In this document: in pieces, positions 1 through 11,100 of the stretch
Layout: each line of letters begins with the position of its first letter
Numbering within the stretch: the stretch's first letter is position 1
Assembly (NCBI RefSeq): GCF_007858275.1
Contig: NZ_VFEV01000011.1
Span: forward strand, 91,555-155,554
Direction: 5' to 3'
Origin: Pseudomonas proteolytica
GTDB lineage: Bacteria > Pseudomonadota > Gammaproteobacteria > Pseudomonadales > Pseudomonadaceae
DNA: 64,000 nt
Translations under genes and position numbers: made by a program
Notes under the pieces: generated by a model
What the model was told of the DNA's origin: nothing
What the model saw: the letters and a program-made list of their open reading frames with translations, nothing else
The model's database searches: none

Positions 1-441
1 CTCGGCAAACTCGATACGCGGCACCCCGGCGGTCTCGGCCAGTTCCACCAGCACACTGGCGCGGGTCACATCGCGACCCTCGACGTAAAATGCCTGCTGG
101 ATCAGCCCGAGCAAGGTCCAGGCGCAATCCGGCGCCAGGCTGCGTGCGGTGACCAGGGCCCGGCATGCCGGCTCCGTGTCATACACAAACCCGTCAGGCA
201 AGGCGCCCTCCAGGCGGAACGGCTGGCCAGTGGCTTCAGTCACCGCCTGCCAGTGTTCCAGGATATAGCGCCGGGTGGCCGGCTCCAGCGCCGAACCACT
301 GCCGGTGCGCAAACCGCCGACCACCAGGTGCAATTCCACGCCAGCCGCCTGGGCCTGCTCAACCAGGGCCTTGGCCACCGGGGCAAAACCCCAGCACCAG
401 GAACACATCGGGTCCATTACATAGAGCAGGCGCGCGGACAT
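1..441 (-). CDS. DsbA-family thioredoxin-fold protein (partial, C-terminus off the left edge)
   Basis: The first 147 residues are present and the frame is open to the window edge. The N-terminus reads MSARLLYVMDPMCSWCWGF, so a CSWC redox-type motif lies at about residues 13-16 right after the first beta strand, as in the DsbA/FrnE-like or 2-hydroxychromene-isomerase-like branch. There is no signal peptide, so it is probably cytoplasmic. The start lies 3 bp after the trhO stop, so the two genes are probably co-transcribed. The exact substrate cannot be told from the sequence. Confidence 0.8.
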   Translation of the reverse strand, partial: MSARLLYVMDPMCSWCWGFAPVAKALVEQAQAAGVELHLVVGGLRTGSGSALEPATRRYILEHWQAVTEATGQPFRLEGALPDGFVYDTEPACRALVTARSLAPDCAWTLLGLIQQAFYVEGRDVTRASVLVELAETAGVPRIEFAE

Positions 442-444
442 GGC

Positions 445-1386
445 TCAAGCCTCGGTGGATGATTGCTTGTAGTTGTAACCAATCGGGTGCGGCATATTGC
501 GGGCCTTGGCCAGTTCGATCTGCTTCTGGCGGTCGATCGCACTGCGACGGGTCTTCTCGGACAGCTTATCCCAGCAATGCGGGCAACTGATGCCGGCCAC
601 GTAATGCTCGGATGCGCGGTCCTCTACGCTAACCGGTGTACGGCAGGCATGACATTGATCGTAGTCACCTTCGCTCAAGTCGTGGCGCACGGTCACGCGG
701 TTATCGAACACGAAGCAGTCACCCTGCCACTTGGTTTGTTCCTGGGGCACCTCTTCGAGGTATTTGAGGATGCCGCCCTTGAGGTGATACACCTCATCGA
801 ACCCTTCGCTGAGCATGTAGCTGGAGGCCTTTTCACAGCGAATGCCGCCGGTGCAGAACATGGCGACTTTCTTGTGCTTGGCCGGATCGAAGTTGGCTTT
901 GATATAGTCGGGAAATTCGCGAAAACTCGTGGTTTTCGGGTCGATCGCCCCTTCAAAGGTGCCGATCGACACTTCATAGTCGTTACGGGTGTCGATCAAC
1001 AGCACTTCTGGGTCGCTGATCAGGGCGTTCCAGTCTTGTGGATCAACATAGGTGCCGACTTTCTTGTTGGGGTCGACGCCTTCGACGCCCAGGGTCACGA
1101 TCTCTTTTTTCAGCTTGACCTTGGTGCGGTAGAACGGCTGCTCGTCGCAGTACGACTCTTTGTGGTCGATGTCGACCATGCGCGGGTCGTTCTTCAGCCA
1201 GGTCATCAGGCCATCAATGCCTTCGCGGCTCCCGGAAACGGTGCCGTTGATGCCTTCTTCGGCGATCAGCAAGGTGCCCTTGATGCCGTTGTCGACCATG
1301 GCTTGCAGCAGAGGCTCGCGCAGGGCGACGTAATCTTCGAGGGTGACGAACTTATACAGTGCCGCCACGACGATGGGTTGTGTCAT
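445..1386 (-). CDS. trhO: tRNA uridine(34) hydroxylase TrhO (rhodanese-family, YceA-like)
   Basis: The 313-residue protein has the TrhO layout: an N-terminal acylphosphatase-like region ([12 protein letters not shown]), then a rhodanese domain with the active-site loop CTGGIRC (catalytic Cys178), and a Cys-rich tail (CHACR...CPHC). The family hydroxylates uridine 34 of some tRNAs (ho5U) using O2. It heads a probable two-gene unit with the DsbA-like gene just downstream. A strong hairpin terminator for the bolA side lies before it. Confidence 0.93.
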   Translation of the reverse strand: MTQPIVVAALYKFVTLEDYVALREPLLQAMVDNGIKGTLLIAEEGINGTVSGSREGIDGLMTWLKNDPRMVDIDHKESYCDEQPFYRTKVKLKKEIVTLGVEGVDPNKKVGTYVDPQDWNALISDPEVLLIDTRNDYEVSIGTFEGAIDPKTTSFREFPDYIKANFDPAKHKKVAMFCTGGIRCEKASSYMLSEGFDEVYHLKGGILKYLEEVPQEQTKWQGDCFVFDNRVTVRHDLSEGDYDQCHACRTPVSVEDRASEHYVAGISCPHCWDKLSEKTRRSAIDRQKQIELAKARNMPHPIGYNYKQSSTEA

Positions 1387-1432
1387 GGGTGTTCTCTCCA
1401 GGTGGCTACCCTCGCAAAGGGTGAACCGGATG

Positions 1433-1462
1433 CAAAAAAAACGCGCCGACTGAGCGGCGCGT
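1433..1462 (-). terminator. Rho-independent terminator after bolA
   Basis: The inverted repeat ACGCGCCG-ACTGAG-CGGCGCGT (1441-1462) is followed on the minus strand by a run of eight T (1433-1440). It lies between the bolA stop and the trhO start and should end the DUF2059-bolA transcript. Confidence 0.85.
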
Positions 1463-1491
1463 TGCGGATTCTATCAGGGATAAACCCCGAA

Positions 1492-1593
1492 CTGTAGGAG
1501 CGAGCTTGCTCGCGAAAAACCTGAGAACGCCGCGTGCTTTCAGAATGCGCGCGTCATCGTTAACGATCTTCGCAAGCAAGCTCGCGCCTACAG
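1492..1593. repeat. REPIN (REP doublet), TGTAGGAGCGAGCTTGC arms
   Basis: Two inverted copies of the REP core (GTAGGAGCGAGCTTGCTCGC and its near complement ending GCGCCTAC) flank about 55 bp of spacer. This is the usual Pseudomonas REPIN structure and it is intergenic. Confidence 0.85.
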
Positions 1594-1610
1594 AGGTTGA
1601 CCGTAACCGA

Positions 1611-1904
1611 TCAATGTCCGCCAGCGCAGGTCGGCGAGGCCGGGGCTGCGTCGATTTTCGCCCATTCTTCAGGCGTGTAGGTATGCAGTGCCAGCGCATG
1701 GAACTCGCCCATCAGGTCGCCCAACGTGGCGTAGACCTTCTGGTGGCGCTTGACGCGGTTGAGTCCGTCGAACTGCTGGCTGACCAGCACGGCCTTGAAG
1801 TGCGTCTGCAATCCACGGCTGTGCATATGGCTTTCGTCCAGCACACTCACGTGTTCCGGGCTCAGGGCGGCAAGTGCCGTCTCGATGCGCTGTTGCATGG
1901 TCAT
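1611..1904 (-). CDS. BolA family protein
   Basis: The 97-residue protein has the BolA/IbaG fold signature: a conserved DESHMHSRGLQTHFKAVLVS block, then RHQKVYATLGDLMGEFHALALHTYTPEEW at the C-terminus. BolA proteins bind monothiol glutaredoxins and [2Fe-2S] clusters and affect cell shape and stress responses. The ATG at 1904 is preferred because GGAG lies upstream. A GTG at 1916, abutting the TAA of the upstream gene, is possible. Probably co-transcribed with the DUF2059 gene. Confidence 0.9.
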   Translation of the reverse strand: MTMQQRIETALAALSPEHVSVLDESHMHSRGLQTHFKAVLVSQQFDGLNRVKRHQKVYATLGDLMGEFHALALHTYTPEEWAKIDAAPASPTCAGGH

Positions 1905-1916
1905 TCCTGGCTCCAC

Positions 1917-2438
1917 TTACTTCTTGGCAGGCGCGGCGGCTTTTTTCGCCGGAGCCAATTCGTTGGTCATGTCTTCCAACAGCTTGTTCACGACCGGTAC
2001 CGCGCTTTCCAGTTTGGCCTGGGTCAGTTGGGCCGATTGCTGGGTCAGTTGCGGCATTTTCTCCAGGACTTTCTTACCCAGTGGCGATTTGTAGAAGGCA
2101 ACCAGGTCCTTGAGTTCTGACTCACTGAAGTTGCTGGTGTACAGCTTGACCATGTCCGGCTTGAGCTTGTTCCAGCCAATGGCCTGGTCCAGGGCGGCGT
2201 TGGCCTTGGCCTGGTAGGTGTCCAGAACGGTTTGCTTGGCGGCAGGCGCCTTGGTCTGCTCGAAACGCTGGGCAAACATTTGCTGCACTTGCATGTACAC
2301 CGGGGTGCCGAGCTTGTCTGCGTGAGCCAGGGTCAGGAAGGCTTCGGCACTGGCGTTGTGGCTGGCGGTATCGGCAAGAACCTGGCCGCTGGCACATACC
2401 AGGGCAACCGCGGTACAGATGGCACGAAGACGAGTCAT
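1917..2438 (-). CDS. DUF2059 domain-containing secreted protein
   Basis: The 173-residue protein has a Sec signal peptide (MTRLRAICTAVALVCASGQVLA, cleavage after about residue 22). The rest is helical and matches DUF2059, including the YKSPLGKKVLEKMPQL block. The C-terminus is a low-complexity Lys/Ala/Pro tail (KKAAAPAKK). It is predicted periplasmic and its function is unknown. It lies directly upstream of bolA, probably in one transcript. Confidence 0.85.
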   Translation of the reverse strand: MTRLRAICTAVALVCASGQVLADTASHNASAEAFLTLAHADKLGTPVYMQVQQMFAQRFEQTKAPAAKQTVLDTYQAKANAALDQAIGWNKLKPDMVKLYTSNFSESELKDLVAFYKSPLGKKVLEKMPQLTQQSAQLTQAKLESAVPVVNKLLEDMTNELAPAKKAAAPAKK

Positions 2439-2631
2439 CGAGTTTCCTTTCTAGCTGGCGAGGTAAGACCCCAAGGGCGACCATTCTGCGCCTAAAAAAC
2501 GCCGGTACTCAACCCCACGCCTTGTAGGGCCTGGTTTTGCGGGGGATTGCCCGATGAAATGGCTTTTATGGAACCCAAGCGTGCCTCCAGGGCCTAAACT
2601 GCGCAAACCGACTACAAGGAGAGTCACCGCG

Positions 2632-4020
2632 ATGAGCCGTATCGAAACCGACAGCCTGGGCGAAGTACAAGTCCCGGATGACGCTTACTGGGGCGCACAG
2701 ACCCAGCGTTCACTGGTCAATTTCGCCATCGGCGAGCAACGCATGCCACTGGCGGTCCTGCACGCCCTGGCGCTGATCAAGAAGGCCGCGGCGCGGGTCA
2801 ACGATCGCAATGGCGACCTGCCCGCCGACATCGCCCGCCTGATCGAACAGGCCGCTGACGAAGTCCTCGATGGCAAGCACGATGACCAGTTCCCGCTGGT
2901 GGTCTGGCAGACCGGCAGTGGCACCCAGAGCAACATGAACGCCAATGAGGTGATCGCCGGCCGCGCCAATGAGCTGTCGGGCAAGCCCCGTGGCGGCAAG
3001 AGCCCGGTGCACCCCAATGATCACGTCAACCGTTCCCAGAGTTCCAACGACTGCTTCCCCACTGCCATGAGCATTGCCACCGTACAAGCGGTGCATGAGC
3101 AGTTGCTGCCGGCGCTGCGTGAGCTGTCCGGTGGGCTGGCCGAGCTGTCGGCGCGCCATATGAAGCTGGTCAAGACCGGCCGCACCCACATGATGGACGC
3201 CACGCCCATCACCTTTGGCCAGGAAGTCTCGGCGTTTATCGCGCAACTCGATTATGCCGAACGCGCCATTCGCAGTGCCCTGCCCGCCGTCTACGAACTG
3301 GCACAAGGCGGCACGGCGGTCGGCACCGGCCTGAACTCGCCCCATGGCTTTGGCGAGGCCATTGCCGCAGAAATCGCCGCGTTGTCCGGGCTGCCGTTTG
3401 TCACCGCCCCCAACAAGTTCGCCGCTCTGTCGGGCCATGAGCCGCTGACGACTTTGTCCGGTGCCTTGAAAACCCTGGCCGTGGCCTTGATGAAAATCGC
3501 CAACGACCTGCGCCTGCTAGGCTCGGGCCCGCGCGCCGGGCTGGCTGAAGTGCGCCTGCCGGCCAATGAGCCGGGCAGTTCGATCATGCCCGGCAAGGTC
3601 AACCCGACCCAGTGCGAAGCGCTGTCGATGCTGGCCTGCCAGGTGCTGGGCAATGACGTGACCATCAGTATTGCCGCAAGCCAGGGGCATTTGCAGTTGA
3701 ACGTGTACAAGCCGGTGATTATCCACAACCTGCTGGAGTCGATCCGCTTGCTCGCCGACGGCTGCCGCAACTTCCAGGAACATTGCATCGCCGGCCTTGA
3801 ACCCGACGCCGAGCAAATGGCCGAACACCTGGAGCGCGGGCTGATGCTGGTGACGGCGCTGAACCCGCATATCGGCTATGACAAGTCGGCAGAGATTGCC
3901 AAGAAAGCCTATGCCCAAGGGCTGACCCTGCGCGAAGCGGCGCTGGAATTGGGCTACCTCACCGATGCCGAGTTCGACCAGTGGGTACGCCCGGAAAACA
4001 TGCTCGAAGCCGGGCACTGA
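2632..4020 (+). CDS. fumC: Class II fumarate hydratase
   Basis: The 462-residue protein interconverts fumarate and L-malate in the TCA cycle. It has the superfamily signature [11 protein letters not shown] with catalytic Ser317, and [11 protein letters not shown] with His186. Length is normal for the iron-free, oxygen-stable tetrameric class. The ATG at 2632 was chosen because AAGGAG lies 9-14 bp upstream and the family N-terminus ([10 protein letters not shown]) begins there. The frame stays open 78 bp further upstream without family similarity. Confidence 0.96.
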   Translation: MSRIETDSLGEVQVPDDAYWGAQTQRSLVNFAIGEQRMPLAVLHALALIKKAAARVNDRNGDLPADIARLIEQAADEVLDGKHDDQFPLVVWQTGSGTQSNMNANEVIAGRANELSGKPRGGKSPVHPNDHVNRSQSSNDCFPTAMSIATVQAVHEQLLPALRELSGGLAELSARHMKLVKTGRTHMMDATPITFGQEVSAFIAQLDYAERAIRSALPAVYELAQGGTAVGTGLNSPHGFGEAIAAEIAALSGLPFVTAPNKFAALSGHEPLTTLSGALKTLAVALMKIANDLRLLGSGPRAGLAEVRLPANEPGSSIMPGKVNPTQCEALSMLACQVLGNDVTISIAASQGHLQLNVYKPVIIHNLLESIRLLADGCRNFQEHCIAGLEPDAEQMAEHLERGLMLVTALNPHIGYDKSAEIAKKAYAQGLTLREAALELGYLTDAEFDQWVRPENMLEAGH

Positions 4021-4029
4021 TCCCCTCTC

Positions 4030-4992
4030 CTACAGAGGTTGTATCAACCTTGCGCGCCGGGCCTTGAGCCCGGCGATCAAGGACGGGGCCAACGCCACCG
4101 ATGCCGACCCCAGCACCACCAGCACCGCGCCACCGTAGCCCAGGCCATTGATCTGCTCGGCGTGCACATAGTCGGGCCACAGCCATGCCGCAATCGCCAC
4201 CGCCACGAACGTCACCAACGGCGTGATCGCCAGGGTCGCGCTGACCCGCGAAGCCTCCCAGTGGGCCAAGGCCTCGGCAAAGGCGCCGTAGGCAATCAGG
4301 GTATTGAAACAGCACGCCAGCAGCAGCCAGCCTTGCAACGGGCTCAGTTGCAGCGCTTCCATGGGATGCACCCAGGGCAGCAGCAGAAATGCGCAGCTCA
4401 GGTAGATCACCATCATGACCTGCAGGGAATTCCACACCGTCAACAATTGCTTCTGGCCCAGGGCGTAGAACACCCAGATGGTGGTTGCCAGCAGAATCGT
4501 CAGCACCCCGGCGGTGTAGGTGCCCAGGGACGTCAACAGCTCTGCCAGGCGCTGGTTGAAGAACAGCGCAAAACCGATGATCAATACCAGCAGACCTACG
4601 CCCTGCCCCAGGCTGAAACGCTCCTTGAACAGGAACACGCTGGCAATCATCAGGAAGATCGGCCCCATCTGCACCACCAGTTGCGCGGTGCCGGGGCTCA
4701 ACATCTTCAGCCCGACCAGATAGAGCACGTAGTTGCCCACCAGTCCGCATACCGCCATCGCCACCAGCCAGCCACCGCGCTTGCCCAGGACTTTGGGGCT
4801 GGGCAGACGCTTGACGGCGGCCAGGTAAATGAACAGGCAAGTGCCGGACACCATCAGGCGAAACCAGGTCACGGTGATCGGGTCCATCACCTGCAGGACC
4901 TGCTTGAGCTTGATCGGCAAAATGCCCCAGAGCAGCGCGGTCAGCAGGGTCAGGGATAAACCGTAGACCCAGCGGCCGGAAGAGATGTGCAT
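4030..4992 (-). CDS. EamA/DMT-superfamily transporter (RarD-like)
   Basis: About 320 residues with ten hydrophobic segments in the two-EamA-repeat pattern. Inner-membrane metabolite exporters have this layout. The N-terminus is close to RarD-type members (YGLSLTLLTALLWGILPIKLKQVL). An ATG at 4992 with a GGGG upstream is chosen. ATGs at 5028 and 5079 would add residues that do not look like family sequence. The substrate is unknown. It converges with fumC. Confidence 0.85.
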   Translation of the reverse strand: MHISSGRWVYGLSLTLLTALLWGILPIKLKQVLQVMDPITVTWFRLMVSGTCLFIYLAAVKRLPSPKVLGKRGGWLVAMAVCGLVGNYVLYLVGLKMLSPGTAQLVVQMGPIFLMIASVFLFKERFSLGQGVGLLVLIIGFALFFNQRLAELLTSLGTYTAGVLTILLATTIWVFYALGQKQLLTVWNSLQVMMVIYLSCAFLLLPWVHPMEALQLSPLQGWLLLACCFNTLIAYGAFAEALAHWEASRVSATLAITPLVTFVAVAIAAWLWPDYVHAEQINGLGYGGAVLVVLGSASVALAPSLIAGLKARRARLIQPL

Positions 4993-5088
4993 GAGTGCCC
5001 CAAGAGCCAGAGGAAGAGGAACCTGCATTCTAGGGGGATGTGGGTAGACCTTGGCGAAGTTTTTTATCAGACACACCACAAATCAACG

Positions 5089-5175
5089 GTGGGAGCGGGC
5101 TTGCTCGCGAATGCGGTGGGTCAGTGATGGATATATCGACTGATACACCGCTTTCGCGAGCAAGCCCGCTCCCAC
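5089..5175. repeat. REPIN, GTGGGAGCGGGCTTGCTCGC type
   Basis: Two inverted near-identical 23 bp arms (GTGGGAGCGGGCTTGCTCGC and complement) surround about 40 bp of spacer. It is intergenic between the EamA gene and the thiolase gene. Confidence 0.9.
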
Positions 5176-5199
5176 AGTTGATCTTCGGTGTTTTATAGA

Positions 5200-6384
5200 T
5201 CAGCGCACGGCTTCAAACAGCCCCGTCGCCCCCATCCCACCACCGACGCACATGGTGACGATGCCGTAGCGCAAATCACGCCGCTGCAGTTCACGCACCA
5301 GATGCCCCACCTGCCGCGAGCCGGTCATGCCGAACGGATGGCCAATGGAGATCGAACCACCGTTGACGTTGTACCTGGCATTGTCGATTTCCAGGCGATT
5401 ACGCGCATACAGGCACTGCGAAGCAAACGCCTCGTTGAGTTCCCACAGGTCAATGTCCGCCACCTGCAGGCCACGGGCCTTGAGCAATTTGGGCACCGAG
5501 AACACCGGGCCGATACCCATCTCGTCCGGCTCGCAACCGGCAACGGTAAACCCGCGGAAAAACGCCTTGGGCTTGAGCCCCAGTTCCAGGGCTTTTTCCA
5601 GGCTCATCACCAGGGTCATCGATGCGCCGTCGGACAGTTGCGAAGAGTTGCCTGCCGTCACCGAGCCATCCTCGGCAAACACCGGCTTGAGCCCGCTGAG
5701 GCTGGCCAGGGTGGTGTCTGGACGGTTGCAATCGTCGCGATCGACCACGCCATCAAGAATCTGTACCTCGCCGGTGTTTTTATCCTCGACCTTGTACTTG
5801 ACCGCCATGGCTACGATTTCATCATCGAACAGCCCGTCAGCCTGGGCCTGGGCGGTGCGCTGCTGGCTTTGCAGGGCGTACAGGTCCTGCTCCTCGCGGC
5901 TGACGTTATAGCGCCGGGCGACAATTTCGGCGGTCTGGCCCATGGGGAAATAAATGCCCGGCACCTGCTCCTTGAGCAAAGGGTTGATCAGGTTGTCGGT
6001 ATTCACGCTTTTCATGGTCAGGCTGATGGATTCGACGCCACCGGCAACAATGATGTCGCTGCAACCCGAGGCAATCTGGTTCGCCGCGATGGCAATCGCC
6101 TGCAGCCCCGAAGAACAGAAACGGTTGAGGGTCATGCCCGCGGTGCCGGTGCCAAGGCGCGACAGCACTGCCACGTTGCGGCCGATGTTGTAGCCCTGGG
6201 CTCCTTCGTTGGAACCGGCACCGACAATGCAATCCTCGACACTGGCCGGGTCGATGCCGTTGCGGGTGAGCAAGGCGTTGACGCAATGCGCGGCCATGTC
6301 ATCGGGGCGGGTCTGGTTGAACTTGCCGCGAAAGGACTTGGCCAGGCCGGTTCGCACGCTGTCGACGATCACTACTTCACGCAT
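5200..6384 (-). CDS. Acetyl-CoA C-acyltransferase (thiolase)
   Basis: The 394-residue thiolase has the nucleophile Cys90 in RFCSSGLQA, the N-E-A-F motif (ELNEAFASQ), the GHPFGMTGSR histidine box and the C-terminal CVGGGMG cysteine. It makes or cleaves 3-ketoacyl-CoA with CoA. With no fadB-like partner next to it, whether it works in beta-oxidation or in condensation is open. It is alone between two convergent or co-directional units. Confidence 0.93.
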   Translation of the reverse strand: MREVVIVDSVRTGLAKSFRGKFNQTRPDDMAAHCVNALLTRNGIDPASVEDCIVGAGSNEGAQGYNIGRNVAVLSRLGTGTAGMTLNRFCSSGLQAIAIAANQIASGCSDIIVAGGVESISLTMKSVNTDNLINPLLKEQVPGIYFPMGQTAEIVARRYNVSREEQDLYALQSQQRTAQAQADGLFDDEIVAMAVKYKVEDKNTGEVQILDGVVDRDDCNRPDTTLASLSGLKPVFAEDGSVTAGNSSQLSDGASMTLVMSLEKALELGLKPKAFFRGFTVAGCEPDEMGIGPVFSVPKLLKARGLQVADIDLWELNEAFASQCLYARNRLEIDNARYNVNGGSISIGHPFGMTGSRQVGHLVRELQRRDLRYGIVTMCVGGGMGATGLFEAVR

Positions 6385-6512
6385 GGGCTACCTCAATCTT
6401 GTCGTTGTTGGGAGACAGATCGAGGATAGATCCAGCGCCAGGCGATCGCGACGATCATTCACCTGGCGTATGCAAAAGCATGGCGCTAACCCTGTAGGAG
6501 CCAAGCTCGCGC

Positions 6513-8030
6513 CTACTTATGCTTCTTCTTTTTGTCGTGTTTATCGGACTTGGCGAACGCCTCTTCCAGCGCCAGGTTGATGGTGCGCAATACCTTGACC
6601 CGCGCCCAGCGCTTGTCGTTGGCCTCCACCAGGGTCCAGGGGGCGATCTCGGTGCTGGTACGGTCCACCATGTCGCCCACCGCTGCCCGGTACGCATCCC
6701 ACTTGTCGCGGTTGCGCCAATCGTCTTCGGTGATTTTGAAGCGCTTGAAGGGGATTTCTTCGCGCGCCTGGAAGCGCTCCAGTTGGGTGTCCTTGTCAAT
6801 GGCCAGCCAGAACTTGACCACGATCACCCCGGCGTCGCGCAGTTGCTCCTCGAAATCGTTGATCTCGGCGTAGGCGCGCATCCAGTCCGCAGTGCTGCAA
6901 AAGCCTTCGATCCGCTCCACCAGCACGCGGCCATACCAGGAGCGGTCAAACACGGTGAACATGCCCCGCGCCGGGATCTGCCGCCAAAAACGCCACAGGT
7001 ACGGCTGGGCCCGTTCGTCTTCGGTGGGCGCGGCAATCGGTACGATGCGGTATTGGCGCGGGTCCAGCGCCGCCGCCACCCGGCGGATCGCCCCGCCCTT
7101 GCCCGCCGCGTCGTTACCTTCGAAAACCGTGACCAGCGCGTGCTTGCGCATGCGTTTGTCGCGCATCAAGCCCGAAAGCCGCGCCTGTTCGGTAATCAGT
7201 TGTTCCTCGTAGTCGTCCTTCTCCAGGCGCTGGGTCATGTCCAGGCTGTCGAGCAGGTTCATCTGGTCCACGGATGATGGCAATGGCGCCGGCTGGATAC
7301 CGCTGGCCTTGGTTTTTGGCACCTTCAGGGCATTTTGCAGGCTTTCCAGCAGGATCTTGCCCACTGTCAGCCCACGGTAATTGGCGTCGACGCCTTCGAT
7401 CACATGCCAGGGCGCGTAGTCCCGGCTGGTGCGGCGCAGCACGCGCTCACCAAAATGCACGAACTTGTCGTAGGTCTCGGACTGCTGCCAGTCCAGCGGG
7501 CTGATGCGCCAGCTGTGCAGCGGATCGTCCTGCAAGGCCTTGAGCCGTGCCTTCATTTGCTTCTTGGACAGATGGAACCAGAACTTGAAGATCAGCGCCC
7601 CTTCATCGCAGAGCATCTGCTCCAGGCGTTCGGCCCCGGCGATGGCCTGGTCCAGCCGCGCATCCTTGATCTGCCCATGAACCCGCGCCTGCAACATCTG
7701 GCTGTACCAGTTGCCGAAGAACACCCCCATGCGCCCCTTGCCCGGCAATTGCCGCCAATAGCGCCAGGCCGGCGGGCGCGCCAGTTCTTCGTCGGTCTGC
7801 TGGTCGAAGGTGCGCACTTCGATCAGGCGCGGGTCCATCCATTCGTTGAGCAGCTTGACCGTCTCGCCTTTGCCGGCGCCTTCGACGCCATTGATCAGGA
7901 CGATTACCGGGAAGCGTCCCTGCTGGTGCAACTCGAACTGCGCCTCCAGCAAGGCTTCACGCAATGCCGGGACTTGCGCGTCGTAAGTGTCTTTATCGAC
8001 GGCGTGACCAATTTCTGCGGATTCGAACAT
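6513..8030 (-). CDS. pap: Polyphosphate:AMP phosphotransferase (PPK2 family, two fused domains)
   Basis: The 505-residue protein holds two PPK2 domains in tandem, each with a Walker A loop: GVEGAGKGE in the N-terminal half and GNDAAGKGG in the C-terminal half. Two-domain PPK2 enzymes of Pseudomonas and Acinetobacter phosphorylate AMP to ADP with polyphosphate. The ATG at 8030 is chosen because GGAAGGGAG sits just upstream and MFESAEIGHAVDK is the family N-terminus. The tail ends in a run of lysines (DKKKKHK). It lies near the NAGGN operon, as recalled for P. aeruginosa PA3455-PA3461. Confidence 0.92.
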   Translation of the reverse strand: MFESAEIGHAVDKDTYDAQVPALREALLEAQFELHQQGRFPVIVLINGVEGAGKGETVKLLNEWMDPRLIEVRTFDQQTDEELARPPAWRYWRQLPGKGRMGVFFGNWYSQMLQARVHGQIKDARLDQAIAGAERLEQMLCDEGALIFKFWFHLSKKQMKARLKALQDDPLHSWRISPLDWQQSETYDKFVHFGERVLRRTSRDYAPWHVIEGVDANYRGLTVGKILLESLQNALKVPKTKASGIQPAPLPSSVDQMNLLDSLDMTQRLEKDDYEEQLITEQARLSGLMRDKRMRKHALVTVFEGNDAAGKGGAIRRVAAALDPRQYRIVPIAAPTEDERAQPYLWRFWRQIPARGMFTVFDRSWYGRVLVERIEGFCSTADWMRAYAEINDFEEQLRDAGVIVVKFWLAIDKDTQLERFQAREEIPFKRFKITEDDWRNRDKWDAYRAAVGDMVDRTSTEIAPWTLVEANDKRWARVKVLRTINLALEEAFAKSDKHDKKKKHK

Positions 8031-8132
8031 GGGCGACTCCCTTCCAAGATGGATCAAGACTAGCGGATTGGGCTGCAAGGCGGGCAAGCAATTCCATAGG
8101 CCTTGCCGTGGATCAATCCGCAACCCTGGCGG

Positions 8133-11100
8133 CTAGTCTTCCGGCAGATGGCAGATGTTCAGGTCCTGATACTTCATCATCTGCTGGGTCAGGCGTTCCA
8201 TCACCTCGTTGATCGCCTGCCTGCGCGGCGCGCGCAGGCCTTCCATTTGCGCCAGGTATTCGCCATCGGTGAGGTTCTGACTGTTCTCGAAAAGCGCCTG
8301 CTGCTGCCCATCAAATGGCTCGGTCGCACGCCTGAACGTCTCGGGAAACTGCTGCTTGAGATGAGCCTTCCAGAACGACAGTTGGGCAATAAACCGCAAA
8401 AACACCGGCGACAGCTCGGCGATCAGGACTTGCTCATGCGCACGCTCCAGGTTCTCGCTGGTCAAGTCAGCCAATGACCCGAAGCGCATGTGCTTGGGTT
8501 GCCCCGGCAACTGCAGGATCTTCGCCAGGCCGACCCGATACGCCAGGCTCACCTCCAGCGGGTCTTCGCTGGCATGTTCGGTGGCGTAAGTCGCCGCAAT
8601 CTTTTCCAGTTCACTGAGGCGAAACAGGCCGCGCCCCAGGCTCAGCAGCACCCCGGAGTTGCCTTGCCCACGGCTGGCCTGGCGCGTGGCGTTCGCCACG
8701 GCCTTGAGCACTTCGACCTGGCTGAAAATCTCTGTCGCGCCATCGACACAGTTCGCCGGATGGGCCACCAGTTGGAACACCCGCTCGCGCAACTCGACGC
8801 TGTCATGGGTCGCCTGCAAGACCTCCCAGACTCGCCGGGTCATGTCCTCGCGCACGTAACGGCTGTCGGCGGCGCCAGAGAGTTGCGCCAACAATGCCAT
8901 CAGCGGCATCGATTCCGGGTCATCGCGCAGGTTGGCCCAAATCGCCCGCTTGCTGGCATCGGCCGCCGCCACCTCGTCTGGCAACCAGGTGCGCCTGGCC
9001 TTCAGCTCAGTGAATCGTGACGAATCGTCCTCCACATAGCCCATACCGATTCCCACTGCATCGCGGTAACTGATCAGGGCGCTCATCGTCGTCGAGGACA
9101 AGGGGTTGCCCCCCAGATTGATCGCCTGGCTGAACCTGCGTGTGGAGGTGAACAACCAGTCGGGCAACACCGTGATCCAGTTACTGCGCAGGTCGACCTG
9201 TTCCAGATGGGCCAGACGTGCGATCCCGGTGGGCAGGTCCACCAGCTTGGCATCCTCCAGTAACAGGGTCTGCAAGTCGCGCATGTTGCTTACGTCCAGA
9301 TGCGACTCGATGGGGTTGTGGCTCAAGTCCAACAGACACAACGTGCTCATGTCGGCCAGCTTGCGCCGGGTGTACTCAGTCAGCGCCAACTGATTATGGG
9401 GCAAGGCCAGGCTGTTGAGTTCGGGCATGCGCGACAGGTATTCGGGCAGGCGGGTCAGGCGGTTGCGGTCCAGGTTCAGGCGCCGCACGCCCTTGAAGCA
9501 CTTCAGAAAATAAGCCACGTCATCGCCCAGGCGCATGTTTTTCAGGGACAGTTGCCGCACATGGTCGAAGCGGATCTCGGGGGGCAGGTTCGGCAATGCC
9601 CCCACGCGCATGCCATCCAGTGTCAGCCCCGGCACGGGCACTTGGTGATCATCGAGCACAAAGCTCTGGCGGCGCCAACAGGCTTCGATCCGCTCGGCCA
9701 CTTGCTGGCGGCTGTGACGGATATCAGCCATGCCCGGCTGCGCCGCCAGGTCGCCGAGGTTGTTCTTCCAGTGCTTGAGGATCGAGCGCAGAAGCTTCAG
9801 GTCAGCCTGCAGGCGCGCGACGGCCTTGGCTTGGGCCAGGGCGTCGGTCCCCAGGCTTTGCAATAACTCGGCTGCCTGGACATCACTGAACAAGGGATAA
9901 ATTTTCTGTACCTTGCCCACCAGCGGCCGCGGGCTGGCCGGTGAATCAGACATGCGACTGGGAACCTCCAGCGCCTGGGGCTCGCTCGCCTGATCGGAGA
10001 AAGCTTCGCCCGCCACCACACGCTCGCTCTGCGCCCGGGCAGCCAGGCGACGGCGCAGCCTCCAGGCGTTTTCGCCAGGATGCAACGGCAACTCCAGGGC
10101 GCTGCGCTGGGTAGCCGAGAGCGTTTGCAAGATCGCCTCGAACAACCCGTCGGAACCGGCCTGGGCCGCCCCCATGCTCACCCCGTGGGCATCGAACGGC
10201 GTGAATCCCACGCCCGAGCTGACCAGCACCCGACGCACGCTCGCGCCCTCCCTCGCCCCCAGGGCCAACAACGGCCCGGCGGGTGAACCCTGGCGCAACT
10301 CCACTTGCAGTGTGCTGTCCCAGCCGTCGAGGTGCGGCAGCATGCGTACCGCCACGCACTGGGTGTCCAGACCGGCCAACTCCGGCTGCTCGAAACCGGC
10401 CAGGGCACGGTCCAGGCGCTGTGCCTCCAGGCTCACGCGCACCGACTCTGCCAGGGCCATGGGCACCCGCTGGTTGTCCCGCAGGGCTTGAAGCTCCACG
10501 GAGGACGCCTGGGCCATCAACTCGCGCATCACGCGGGAGGGTAATGGCGGGTAGGCCTCGCGCAACGGCGCGCCACCCTCGGGCACCGGCCCGTCGTAGG
10601 CCTGGTATAGCTGCTCAAACAACGGTTTGCGATCAGCCTTGAGGTGCGCGAGCAATTGACGCGCCAATGCCGCGTGCTCGTCATTGGCGGCCACCCCTTC
10701 GCCCAACAGACCGGCCTTGCGTGGCGCATCCAGGCCAGACAGCAACACATCAAACACCTGCCCCTGCGCCACGGCCTGCTCGCAGAGGCTCAAGCGCCCG
10801 GCGGCATCAAACGGGCCAGCGGCGGGATAACGCGCCGTAACGCTACCCTGGGCATCCAGCACCTCGAAATAATGGCCCTCGGGCCAGCCCGGCAGCAGCG
10901 GCAACGCGTGCATCTGGGTGGTCGCACTTGGCCCATTGAGGTAAGCGCCACGCTCCAATAGCCAGACCAGGTCGCGAATCGACTGCTCCAGCCTGAAGCG
11001 CTCGTACAGATCACGAAAGCGCGCCGGAAAAGGCAAGCACTCCTGCGCCAGGTGATACCCCCAGCGGTGGGGCTTGTCCATGATGTCCTTGACCAGCCGC